Below, in pieces: positions 1-5,540 of a stretch of 11,975 nucleotides of DNA. Within the stretch, counting starts at the first letter, position 1. Every line of letters begins with the position of its first letter. This DNA is from Bacteroidetes bacterium UBA2322 (GTDB lineage Bacteria > Bacteroidota > Bacteroidia > Chitinophagales > UBA2359). Under the pieces are notes generated by a model that was not told the DNA's origin, searched no databases, and saw only the letters and a list, made by a program, of their open reading frames with translations. The DNA lies in assembly GCA_002345145.1 (NCBI GenBank), contig DDVC01000224.1, positions 1 to 11,975 of the forward strand. Reading direction: 5' to 3'. The position numbers and the translations under genes are program-made.

Positions 1-192
1 ATGGGGGTGCGGAAAGTGGGGTTTCGGCTAATTTCAAACAGCATTAGCCTCCATTTGAGGTGTAAATCGGGGTATTTGCATCGCATTACGGTAGTTAGCG
101 AAAAAGCAAGAACATGCCATGTTAAGGCTGCCAACTCTCCTCCTGTGTATCTGTTTGCCGTTGGCAATCATACTAATAGCGCTACTTATTGA
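1..192 (+). CDS. Doubtful short ORF at the window edge
   Basis: An open frame of 63 codons begins with ATG at the first base and stops at TGA 190-192, five bases before a terminator-like hairpin. The window edge makes it impossible to say whether the frame continues to the left. The peptide has no signal sequence, membrane segment or motif that I recognise, and its composition (many Ser, Asn, His, Arg and isolated Cys) is not typical of a folded protein. It could be the tail of a gene that starts outside the window, a decayed remnant or noncoding DNA. Its position just before a terminator is the only argument for it being real. Confidence 0.2.
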   Translation: MGVRKVGFRLISNSISLHLRCKSGYLHRITVVSEKARTCHVKAANSPPVYLFAVGNHTNSATY

Positions 193-196
193 AGCT

Positions 197-247
197 AACT
201 GCATCAAAAACCATATTATAATGTGATTTTTGGTGCAGTTTTAGTTT
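197..247 (+). terminator. Terminator-like hairpin upstream of the hip operon
   Basis: Arms at 197-210 and 227-240 pair over 14 positions, 13 Watson-Crick and one G-U, around a 16-base loop. The A-run on the left arm, the T-run on the right arm and the T-rich 3' flank suit an intrinsic terminator for transcription arriving from the left. It would insulate the hip operon from upstream reading. The stem is AT-rich, so it is weaker than a classic GC-rich terminator. Confidence 0.45.
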
Positions 248-271
248 AAAAGCCCATAATCACAACTAAAA
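239..271. promoter_or_regulatory. Inverted repeat upstream of hipB, candidate operator
   Basis: The octamer TTTTAGTT at 239-246 is repeated in perfect inversion as AACTAAAA at 264-271, with a 17-base spacer, giving half-sites about 25 bases apart centre to centre. It ends nine bases before the predicted -7 element of the hip promoter. HipB-family regulators autoregulate by binding inverted repeats near their promoters, so this is a candidate operator. The sequence does not resemble the E. coli HipB site, and an AT-rich octamer pair could occur by chance. Confidence 0.3.
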
Positions 272-280
272 GGCAATTCT

Positions 281-288
281 TAACTTTG
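281..288 (+). promoter_or_regulatory. Predicted promoter (-7 element) of the hip operon
   Basis: TAACTTTG is an exact match to the Bacteroidota -7 consensus TAnnTTTG. It would start transcription near 292-295 and give a very short leader before the hipB ATG at 308. No clear TTTG-type -33 element sits at the usual distance, which suggests a weak or regulated promoter. Confidence 0.5.
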
Positions 289-307
289 TCAAGTAAATTA
301 CACCATC

Positions 308-517
308 ATGTTGGTAGAACACCTTGGGCAAACCATTAAAATGAGAAGGAAGGAGTTGAATATCACACAACCCCACTTAGCAGAGTTGGCACAATTAAGT
401 GTAAATACACTGTATAAGTTAGAAAAAGGACAGGGTAACCCCTCCTTAGATGTATTAAATAAACTGGCAGAAGTTTTAGGAATGGAACTGAAGTTGGAAG
501 TAAAAAAACAGCAATAG
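308..517 (+). CDS. hipB: HipB-like Xre-family antitoxin/regulator
   Basis: This 69-residue protein is a single Cro/C1-type helix-turn-helix domain. The core runs from about residue 7 to 58, with the helix-turn-helix near 19-40 (NITQPHLAELAQLSVNTLYK) followed by the family's typical EKGQGNPSLDVLNKLAEVLG segment. The charged tail after residue 60 is likely a short strand used in dimerisation, as in HipB. It is the first gene of a three-gene operon; hipS starts four bases after its stop. In HipBA and HipBST systems this protein binds the operon's own operator and associates with the kinase toxin complex, so autorepression is expected. The ATG at 308 leaves a complete domain and lies just after a good promoter. 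The fold is certain; the name HipB rests on the neighbours. Confidence 0.88.
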   Translation: MLVEHLGQTIKMRRKELNITQPHLAELAQLSVNTLYKLEKGQGNPSLDVLNKLAEVLGMELKLEVKKQQ

Positions 518-521
518 GTAA

Positions 522-851
522 ATGAAAAAAGCAGCAGTATATTTTAACGGAATACCGGCGGGTGAGCTTATAGAAGAACACCTGAATAATTATGTTTTTA
601 GGTATGATGATGCATATTTTCATAATCCCGATTTACCTGCTATCAGCTTAACCCTTCCTAAAACCCAACAAGAATATCATAGTAAATACATCTTCCCTTT
701 CTTTAGCAATATGGCTGCGGAAGGAGCTAATTTAGCTATACAAAAACGTTATTTAAAAATTGATGAAAGAGATATAATTGGATTGTTGTGTGCAACCGCC
801 AAAAGTGATACCATTGGTGCAGTAACACTAAAACTAATAAACAATAAATGA
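522..851 (+). CDS. hipS: HipS-like protein: stand-alone HipA N-terminal subdomain
   Basis: This 109-residue protein matches only the N-terminal subdomain of HipA kinases (the Couple_hipA region). It opens with a strand pattern MKKAAVYFNGIPAGEL, followed near residues 40-47 by the AISLTLPK segment, then the YIFPFFSNMAAEGAN segment at about 56-70 that replaces the usual PFFxxLLPEG motif, and ends with DTIGAVTL. In E. coli HipA this region is fused to the kinase; here a separate gene encodes it. In the HipBST system of enteropathogenic E. coli, the equivalent small protein HipS, not HipB, neutralises the kinase toxin HipT, and I infer the same role here. The stop overlaps the next start (ATGA at 848-851), so the two are probably translationally coupled in near-equal amounts. 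A split HipA with the subdomain acting only structurally is the alternative. Confidence 0.85.
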   Translation: MKKAAVYFNGIPAGELIEEHLNNYVFRYDDAYFHNPDLPAISLTLPKTQQEYHSKYIFPFFSNMAAEGANLAIQKRYLKIDERDIIGLLCATAKSDTIGAVTLKLINNK

Positions 852-1888
852 CCCTTAATAACATAAGATATTGCCCTTGTACCCTATCAGAAGGGTATAA
901 TACCTACAGCCCTGCGGGTTTGCGTTTATTGTTTAACCGTAAAAAAGTAAGCCACGTTCTTGAATTTAATGCTCCAAGAACAGATGAAGCAGTTGCCGAA
1001 AAATTGCGACAAAACAGTAAGACCATTTCCATCAGCGGCGCACAGTTTAAACAATCTTTAGTGCTTGAAAACAATAAACTCCGATTAACAGAACCCGGTG
1101 AATCGGGGCAGTATATATTAAAACCGATACCATTAAGACCACCTTTTGGAAAAGAAGAAGAGCTACCCGCCAATGAACATCTTACTATGCAAATTGCCAA
1201 GCAAGCCTATGGCATCAACGCTGCCCGGTGTGCCTTAGTCTTTTTTAAAAATGGAGAACCTGCTTACCTCACCAAACGCTTCGACTACGCTACAAATGGG
1301 ACAAAAATTGCCCAAGAGGACTTTGCTTCTATTGGTGGTAAATCAAAAGAAAAAGATGGCGAAAATTATAAAAATAGCGGCAGCTATGAAGATATTGCCC
1401 AACAAATGAAAAAATATGTAGCAGCCTATGCCATAGAAATTGAAAGATATTTTGAACGCATTATTTTCAATTATCTATTTAGCAACGGAGATGCCCATTT
1501 GAAAAATTTCTCCTTACAACAAACTCAAAGCGGAGATTATGTATTGAGTTCCGCGTATGATTTACTAAACACTGTTATCCATATTCCTACCGACAGCTTA
1601 TTTGCTTTAGAAGGCGGCTTATTTTTAAATAATTACGATACAGAAAGTTTTAAAGCATTAGGTTTCTATGCTTATGATGATTTTTATGAGTTTGGCTTGA
1701 GAATTGGCATGTTAGAAAATCGGGTTAGCACCCTTTTAAACAAGTATCGGAATAAGAACAGTAAAACACTCTATTTGATTCAGTGTTCCTTTTTCTCCCC
1801 ACCCATCAAGGAGCTTTACACAAATCATTACTTAGACCGCCTTAAAATGTTGAATAATTCTTTTTCCAAAAAAGTACGCAGCAGGTAA
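848..1888 (+). CDS. hipT: HipT/HipA-like serine/threonine kinase toxin
   Basis: This 346-residue protein is the HipA kinase core without the N-terminal subdomain. It starts with the YCPCTLSEGYNTYSPAGL region common in short Bacteroidota HipA proteins. A Gly-rich loop SISGAQFK lies at residues 61-68, with Ser61 and Ser63 placed like the autophosphorylated serines of HipT. The YILKP lysine (Lys92) should contact ATP. Catalytic loop SNGDAHLKN is at 212-220 with Asp215, and the metal-binding DLL with Asp238 follows. All expected kinase residues are present, so the enzyme should be active. Known family members halt growth by phosphorylating aminoacyl-tRNA synthetases: GltX for HipA, TrpS for HipT. 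The target here cannot be read from sequence. It shares an ATGA overlap with hipS and ends the operon. The coding sequence is AT-rich compared with accC, consistent with horizontal acquisition. Confidence 0.9.
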   Translation: MTLNNIRYCPCTLSEGYNTYSPAGLRLLFNRKKVSHVLEFNAPRTDEAVAEKLRQNSKTISISGAQFKQSLVLENNKLRLTEPGESGQYILKPIPLRPPFGKEEELPANEHLTMQIAKQAYGINAARCALVFFKNGEPAYLTKRFDYATNGTKIAQEDFASIGGKSKEKDGENYKNSGSYEDIAQQMKKYVAAYAIEIERYFERIIFNYLFSNGDAHLKNFSLQQTQSGDYVLSSAYDLLNTVIHIPTDSLFALEGGLFLNNYDTESFKALGFYAYDDFYEFGLRIGMLENRVSTLLNKYRNKNSKTLYLIQCSFFSPPIKELYTNHYLDRLKMLNNSFSKKVRSR

Positions 1889-2099
1889 TATCTGCCCCCA
1901 ATACTTAGTTCAATTCTGAAAGCCTTCTAAAATAAGCATTACCTGCCTACCAAATTAACAACATAAACACACAATATGTAGTGCAAAAGGCAATAATTAC
2001 CGTAAAAAGTAGCATCTTTGCACAACTAAGCCAAGGCATCATTTATACGTTATGCTGCCAATGGCATCAGTTTAACAACCCGATTGCAATTTGCTGTTT
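1889..2099. other. Intergenic region between hipT and accC
   Basis: These 211 bases contain no credible ORF. A perfect 9-base inverted repeat (GCAGGTAAT at 1881-1889, ATTACCTGC at 1938-1946) spans the hipT stop with a 48-base loop. It has no T-run and is not a convincing terminator. The right half holds the likely accC promoter near 2013-2020 and an accC leader of roughly 75 bases in which I see no riboswitch-like structure. Confidence 0.5.
2013..2020 (+). promoter_or_regulatory. Candidate -7 element for accC
   Basis: CATCTTTG, followed by C, differs from TAnnTTTG at the first position only. The identical nonamer CATCTTTGC occurs at 6700-6708 upstream of the T9SS gene, which supports a shared promoter form in this genome. 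No clear -33 element is seen. Confidence 0.35.
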
Positions 2100-3620
2100 A
2101 TGAAAAAAATCCTTGTAGCCAACCGTGGCGAAATAGCCCTCCGCATTATGCGCTCTTTAAAAGAAATGGGCATAACCACCGTAGCCGTTTACTCCGAAGC
2201 CGACCGCCACGCACCACACGTAAGGTATGCCGATGAGGCAGTATGTATAGGTCCGCCGGCATCTAACCAATCTTACCTCAAAGGCAGCCATATCATTGAA
2301 GTAGCCAAACAATTGGGTGTAGAGGGCATACATCCGGGCTACGGGTTTTTATCGGAAAACGCCGGTTTTGCACAAGCCGTAAAAGATGCCGGACTTATTT
2401 TTATAGGACCTACCCCCGAAGCCATAGATATGATGGGCAGTAAATTGGCAGCCAAAGCAGCCGCAGCCCGATACCATATACCTATGGTGCCCGGTGCCGA
2501 CAGTGCTATTACCGATATTGCCGAAGCACACCAAATAGCCGAAAAAACAGGTTTTCCTATACTTATTAAAGCATCGGCAGGCGGCGGCGGCAAGGGTATG
2601 CGCATAGTAGAAAACCAAGAAGAATTAGAAGAGCAAATGCAGCGCGCCGTTAGCGAAGCCTTGGCTGCTTTTGGCGATGGGTCGGTTTTTATAGAAAAAT
2701 ACGTTACCTCGCCCCGCCATATAGAGGTGCAGGTGCTGGGCGATATGCACGGCAATATCGTACACCTGTTTGAGCGCGAGTGTTCTATACAAAGACGGCA
2801 TCAAAAAGTGGTAGAAGAAGCCCCTTCTGCCATTCTTACGCCCGAACTGCGCGCCCGAATGGGTAAAAGCGCCGTAGATGTGGCGCGGTCTTGCAATTAT
2901 GTGGGTGCCGGAACCGTAGAGTTTTTGGTTGATGACCAAATGAACTACTACTTCCTTGAAATGAATACCCGATTGCAAGTAGAACACCCCGTTACCGAAA
3001 TGATTACCGGCATAGACCTGGTTAAAGAACAAGTGCGCATTGCCCGAGGCGAGCCCCTGCGCTTTAAACAAGAAGACCTGCACATAAACGGACATTCTAT
3101 TGAGCTACGCGTATATGCCGAAGACCCCAACAATAATTTCCTGCCCGATATTGGTACACTGCATGTTTACCGCCCCCCACAGGGTCCGGGCATACGGGTT
3201 GATGACGGTTTTGAACAAGGTATGGCTATACCTATTTATTATGACCCCATGATAGCCAAACTTACCGTATATGCCGCCACCCGTGCTGAGGCTATTGAAA
3301 AAATGAAACGCGCCATAGCTGAGTACCATATTGTGGGTATAGAAAATACCTTGCCCTTTGGCATGTTTGTTATGAACCACCCGGCATTTACCTCCGGCAT
3401 GTTCGACACTAATTTTGTGAGCCGTTATTTTCACCCCAATGAGTTACAGCCACACAACAACCCTACCGAAGCCCAACTTGCCGCCATTATTGCCGCTAAA
3501 CTCATAGAAAGCCAAAAAGCTACCACCACTACCTCCAACAGCGCCGCTGCCACCACCCAAGGCAATAACAGTATGCAGCCTGCCAAAGGTAAATGGCAGT
3601 TGCGCAAAAGAATGAGGTAG
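2100..3620 (+). CDS. accC: Biotin carboxylase subunit of acetyl-CoA (or propionyl-CoA) carboxylase
   Basis: The enzyme carboxylates biotin on its carrier protein using ATP and bicarbonate, the first half-reaction of acetyl-CoA carboxylase in fatty acid synthesis. The 506-residue product has all three parts of the family: the N-terminal domain from MKKILVANRGEIA to HPGYGFLSENA (79-88), the ATP-grasp domain with Lys115, Lys157 and loop GGGGKGM (161-167), HQKVVEE (234-240), Glu274, Glu287 and the RLQVEH segment with Arg291 and Glu295 (291-296), and the C-terminal domain with Arg337. These correspond to the catalytic residues of E. coli AccC. ATG at 2100 is preferred over an in-frame TTG at 2091 because the family begins MKKILVANRGE. 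About 50 residues extend beyond the E. coli length, ending in a Thr/Ser/Ala/Asn-rich linker and a basic tail. No accB or carboxyltransferase gene is adjacent, so acyl-CoA preference is unresolved. Confidence 0.95.
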   Translation: MKKILVANRGEIALRIMRSLKEMGITTVAVYSEADRHAPHVRYADEAVCIGPPASNQSYLKGSHIIEVAKQLGVEGIHPGYGFLSENAGFAQAVKDAGLIFIGPTPEAIDMMGSKLAAKAAAARYHIPMVPGADSAITDIAEAHQIAEKTGFPILIKASAGGGGKGMRIVENQEELEEQMQRAVSEALAAFGDGSVFIEKYVTSPRHIEVQVLGDMHGNIVHLFERECSIQRRHQKVVEEAPSAILTPELRARMGKSAVDVARSCNYVGAGTVEFLVDDQMNYYFLEMNTRLQVEHPVTEMITGIDLVKEQVRIARGEPLRFKQEDLHINGHSIELRVYAEDPNNNFLPDIGTLHVYRPPQGPGIRVDDGFEQGMAIPIYYDPMIAKLTVYAATRAEAIEKMKRAIAEYHIVGIENTLPFGMFVMNHPAFTSGMFDTNFVSRYFHPNELQPHNNPTEAQLAAIIAAKLIESQKATTTTSNSAAATTQGNNSMQPAKGKWQLRKRMR

Positions 3621-3642
3621 AAACCCCTTTGTCATTTTTTTG

Positions 3643-4605
3643 CTACTGCTCTACCCGCAGTGTTTCGGCTATTTGGTAGTTGTTTCTAATGGCAGAATTG
3701 CGCGAAATCATCTCGCCCAAAAAACCGCCAATAAAGAGTTGTGTGCCAATAATCATACATAAAATGCCAAAATAAAACAATGGTCGGTCGGTCATACCGT
3801 ATTGCTCGTAGGCAAGTTTAGCAAAAGAAAGGTAGGCAGCAATAACAAACCCAAAAAAAAAGGTAAACAGCCCCAGTGTACCAAAAAAGTGCATGGGTTT
3901 TTTACCAAACCTGCCCATGAAGGTAATGGTAATAAGGTCTAAAAACCCGTTTACAAAGCGCTCTAAACCAAACTTACTGGCGCCGTATTTTCGGGCTTGG
4001 TGTTGTACTACTTTTTCGCCAATTCGGGTAAAGCCCTCCCATTTGGCTATTGCCGGTATGTATCGGTGCATTTCGCCATATACTTCTATGTTTTTCACCA
4101 CCTCGCGGCGGTAGGCTTTAAGCCCGCAGTTCATATCGTGCAGTTGTATGCCGGTAATCAGGCGGGTAACGGCGTTGTACAGTTTAGTGGGCAGGGTTTT
4201 GCTAATGGGGTCGTAGCGTTTTTGTTTCCAGCCCGAAACCAAATGGTAGCCCTGTTGGGTAATCATTTGGTACAATTCCGGTATTTCATCGGGGCTATCT
4301 TGCAGGTCGGCATCCATAGTTATCACCACTTCGCCTTGTACGGCGGCAAATCCTTCGTTCAGCGCTGCCGATTTACCGTAATTGCGCCTAAACCGTATGC
4401 CGCGCACCCCCGCATAGGTATTTGCCAATTGGGTAATTACCTGCCACGAGTTATCGGTACTGCCATCGTCTATCAAAATTACCTCATATTCAAATTTATT
4501 TGCTGCACATACGCGGTCAATCCACTCCACCAACTCGGGCAGCGATTCCTGTTCGTTTAGCAGCGGTATAACCACAGAAATATGTGGCGTTTTTTGTGAA
4601 GGCAT
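3643..4605 (-). CDS. Family 2 glycosyltransferase, polyisoprenyl-phosphate type (GtrB/ArnC/DPM1-like)
   Basis: This 320-residue membrane enzyme should move a sugar from a nucleotide donor to a lipid phosphate carrier at the cytoplasmic face of the inner membrane. The GT-A domain fills residues 8-215: the ISVVIPLLNEQESL strand, DDGS at 46-49, the DADLQD metal-binding motif at 98-103, and the QHQARKYGASKFG acceptor-site motif at 201-213. Two hydrophobic segments at about 238-262 and 275-300 form a C-terminal membrane anchor, as in GtrB and ArnC. The length is normal for that group. The ATG at 4605 gives a short lead-in before the first strand. The gene is convergent with accC (22 bases between stops) and preceded by a heptamer repeat array that may lie in its leader. 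Neither donor sugar nor carrier can be assigned; no flippase or polymer genes are nearby. Confidence 0.9.
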   Translation of the reverse strand: MPSQKTPHISVVIPLLNEQESLPELVEWIDRVCAANKFEYEVILIDDGSTDNSWQVITQLANTYAGVRGIRFRRNYGKSAALNEGFAAVQGEVVITMDADLQDSPDEIPELYQMITQQGYHLVSGWKQKRYDPISKTLPTKLYNAVTRLITGIQLHDMNCGLKAYRREVVKNIEVYGEMHRYIPAIAKWEGFTRIGEKVVQHQARKYGASKFGLERFVNGFLDLITITFMGRFGKKPMHFFGTLGLFTFFFGFVIAAYLSFAKLAYEQYGMTDRPLFYFGILCMIIGTQLFIGGFLGEMISRNSAIRNNYQIAETLRVEQ

Positions 4606-4609
4606 TGTT

Positions 4610-4671
4610 GGTGGGTAGTGGTTAGTTTTGGTAGTGAGTAGATAGTATCGGGTAGTGAGTAGTGGGTACTA
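4610..4671. repeat. Degenerate heptamer array 1
   Basis: Seven-base periodicity is plain when the region is written in steps of seven: GGTAGTG (4614-4620), GTTAGTT, a two-base slip, then GGTAGTG, AGTAGAT, AGTATCG, GGTAGTG, AGTAGTG, GGTACTA (4630-4671). The array begins five bases upstream of the glycosyltransferase start and would be transcribed as its 5' leader if the TACGTTTG at 4683-4690 is the promoter. A 16-mer at 4611-4626 is identical to 11934-11949. Confidence 0.75.
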
Positions 4672-4682
4672 AATTTTATCAA

Positions 4683-4690
4683 CAAACGTA
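4683..4690 (-). promoter_or_regulatory. Candidate -7 element for the glycosyltransferase
   Basis: On the minus strand this reads TACGTTTG, an exact TAnnTTTG match. Transcription would begin near 4679 and the leader would contain heptamer array 1. No -33 element is evident, and the site lies inside a repeat-rich region, so chance occurrence is possible. Confidence 0.35.
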
Positions 4691-4702
4691 GTACGAAGTC
4701 TT

Positions 4703-4763
4703 GCTCCCCTCTTTCGAGGTTGTTTGTGGAAACACAAAACAACGGCGAGGGGCTGGGGGTGAG
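4703..4763. repeat. REP-like hairpin element between two heptamer arrays
   Basis: The outer arms CCCCTC and GAGGGG flank an inner hairpin in which GTTGTTTGTG (4719-4728) pairs with CACAAAACAAC (4733-4743) through one bulged base around a GAAA tetraloop. The flanks GCTCCCCTC and GAGGGGCTGGGGGTGAG resemble an intergenic palindrome family (CTCCCCTC to GAGGGGCTGGGGGTGAG) that I recall as common in Bacteroidota and other bacteria. Here the usual short loop is replaced by the inner hairpin. No ORF is inside, so it would be non-autonomous. Confidence 0.6.
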
Positions 4764-4770
4764 TTCTTAT

Positions 4771-4833
4771 TTCGGTAGTCAGTATTCGGTACTAACAATT
4801 CATAACTCATAACTCACAACTAACAACTAACAA
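4771..4833. repeat. Degenerate heptamer array 2
   Basis: Nine consecutive seven-base units without slips: TTCGGTA, GTCAGTA, TTCGGTA, CTAACAA, TTCATAA, CTCATAA, CTCACAA, CTAACAA, CTAACAA. The first three resemble array 1. The later ones resemble array 1 read on the opposite strand (GTTAGTT/TTGTTAG type). The array lies downstream of paaD and right of the hairpin element, so the hairpin is flanked on both sides by heptamer DNA. Confidence 0.8.
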
Positions 4834-4865
4834 AAGTGTGCAATTATGGGTTGATTGAGTGTAGG

Positions 4866-5372
4866 TTACACCGGTTTAAATGCCTCAAATGCCTGCCGAC
4901 AATTGTAACAAAAGTGCATGGAGCGGCACAAGGTAGGACCAAACAGCAAATTGAGTGAGGTATTGGCGCTGCCGCAATGGGGGCAGTTTGCTTGGGCTAT
5001 GGTTTCTATGCCCAACTCGCCGGTGTATTTGGGCGGCGGCGCCAGTCCAAAGGTTTTTAGTTGTTGCTTACCGGTTTCGGTAATGCGGTTAGAGTTCCAG
5101 GGTATGCTAAAATCAATGGTTACGCGGGTTTGACGCACAAAGGGCAGGGCTGCCACACATTGTTCTATTTCGGTTTGCATATATTTGGTAGCCGGGCATG
5201 CGGTAAAAGTGGGGGTCATTACCACCTCTGCCAATCCATCGGGCTCTGTGTAGCTAACGGAGGTAATAATACCCAAATCAACTACTGATATAACCGGTAT
5301 TTCGGGGTCTTTTACCGTTTGCAGGGCTTGCCATATTTGCTCTTCGGCAGTTTGCAGGGTAGGGGTAGTCAT
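4866..5372 (-). CDS. paaD: PaaD-like MIP18/DUF59-family iron-sulfur assembly protein
   Basis: The 168-residue product has an N-terminal DUF59/MIP18 domain (about 8-90) with the signature DPEIPVISVVDLGII at 22-36 and TFTACPATK around Cys59. The C-terminal part has Cys130, Cys133, Cys155 and Cys158, a two-pair cluster likely to bind zinc or Fe-S, with Cys149 between. This two-part layout is the PaaD form, not the shorter SufT form. PaaD belongs to the paaABCDE phenylacetyl-CoA epoxidase operon, where it is thought to help mature an Fe-S centre. Here there is no other paa gene for at least 4 kb on either side, so either the cluster lies elsewhere or this protein has a general Fe-S role. Start at 5372 gives a full domain and lies about 50 bases after a TAnnTTTG element. 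Confidence 0.88.
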   Translation of the reverse strand: MTTPTLQTAEEQIWQALQTVKDPEIPVISVVDLGIITSVSYTEPDGLAEVVMTPTFTACPATKYMQTEIEQCVAALPFVRQTRVTIDFSIPWNSNRITETGKQQLKTFGLAPPPKYTGELGIETIAQANCPHCGSANTSLNLLFGPTLCRSMHFCYNCRQAFEAFKPV

Positions 5373-5422
5373 GGCGTTATTTTTTGCAGATATACAAGAT
5401 AAAGCACAAGCAGTGCATTTGG

Positions 5423-5430
5423 CAAAGTTA
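5423..5430 (-). promoter_or_regulatory. Predicted -7 element for paaD
   Basis: Minus-strand TAACTTTG, followed by C, matches TAnnTTTG exactly and is the same octamer as the hip promoter. The predicted start near 5419 gives a leader of about 47 bases. Confidence 0.5.
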
Positions 5431-5490
5431 CCGTTTTTTCCGGTTTTGTACGTATTTTACAAAGTAAAACCCGATAAGCGCCTTATAAAA

Positions 5491-5531
5491 TGCACCGGCG
5501 GCTGCTTGTAAAGCAAACAACCGCCGGTGCA
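5491..5531 (-). terminator. Intrinsic terminator of the YeeE/YedE operon
   Basis: A perfect 11-base GC-rich stem, TGCACCGGCGG at 5491-5501 with CCGCCGGTGCA at 5521-5531, encloses a second small stem (TGCTT 5503-5507, AAGCA 5511-5515). On the minus strand it is followed by TTTTATAA, a usable U-run. It lies downstream of the transporter genes and ahead of paaD, so it should separate the two transcription units. Confidence 0.7.
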
Positions 5532-5540
5532 ATAAGTTTA

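Noticed and set aside
2091..2099. In-frame TTG start three codons upstream of the accC ATG
   Set aside because: The family begins MKKILVANRGE, so the ATG at 2100 is the natural start.
2339..3434. Several minus-strand open frames of 61-156 codons
   Set aside because: They are antisense to accC, whose catalytic residues are all in place on the plus strand; the antisense frames are by-products of its codon use.
3616..3655. Possible terminator between accC and the glycosyltransferase
   Set aside because: The arms GGTAGA and TCTACC are only six bases with a 28-base loop, and the right arm is inside the opposing coding sequence.
3997..4560. A 187-codon open frame on the plus strand
   Set aside because: It lies wholly opposite the glycosyltransferase, which has clear family motifs; the plus-strand peptide has no recognisable domain.
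4610..4833. Possible CRISPR array
   Set aside because: The period is seven bases with degenerate units and no spacers, unlike 25-40 base repeats separated by unique spacers.
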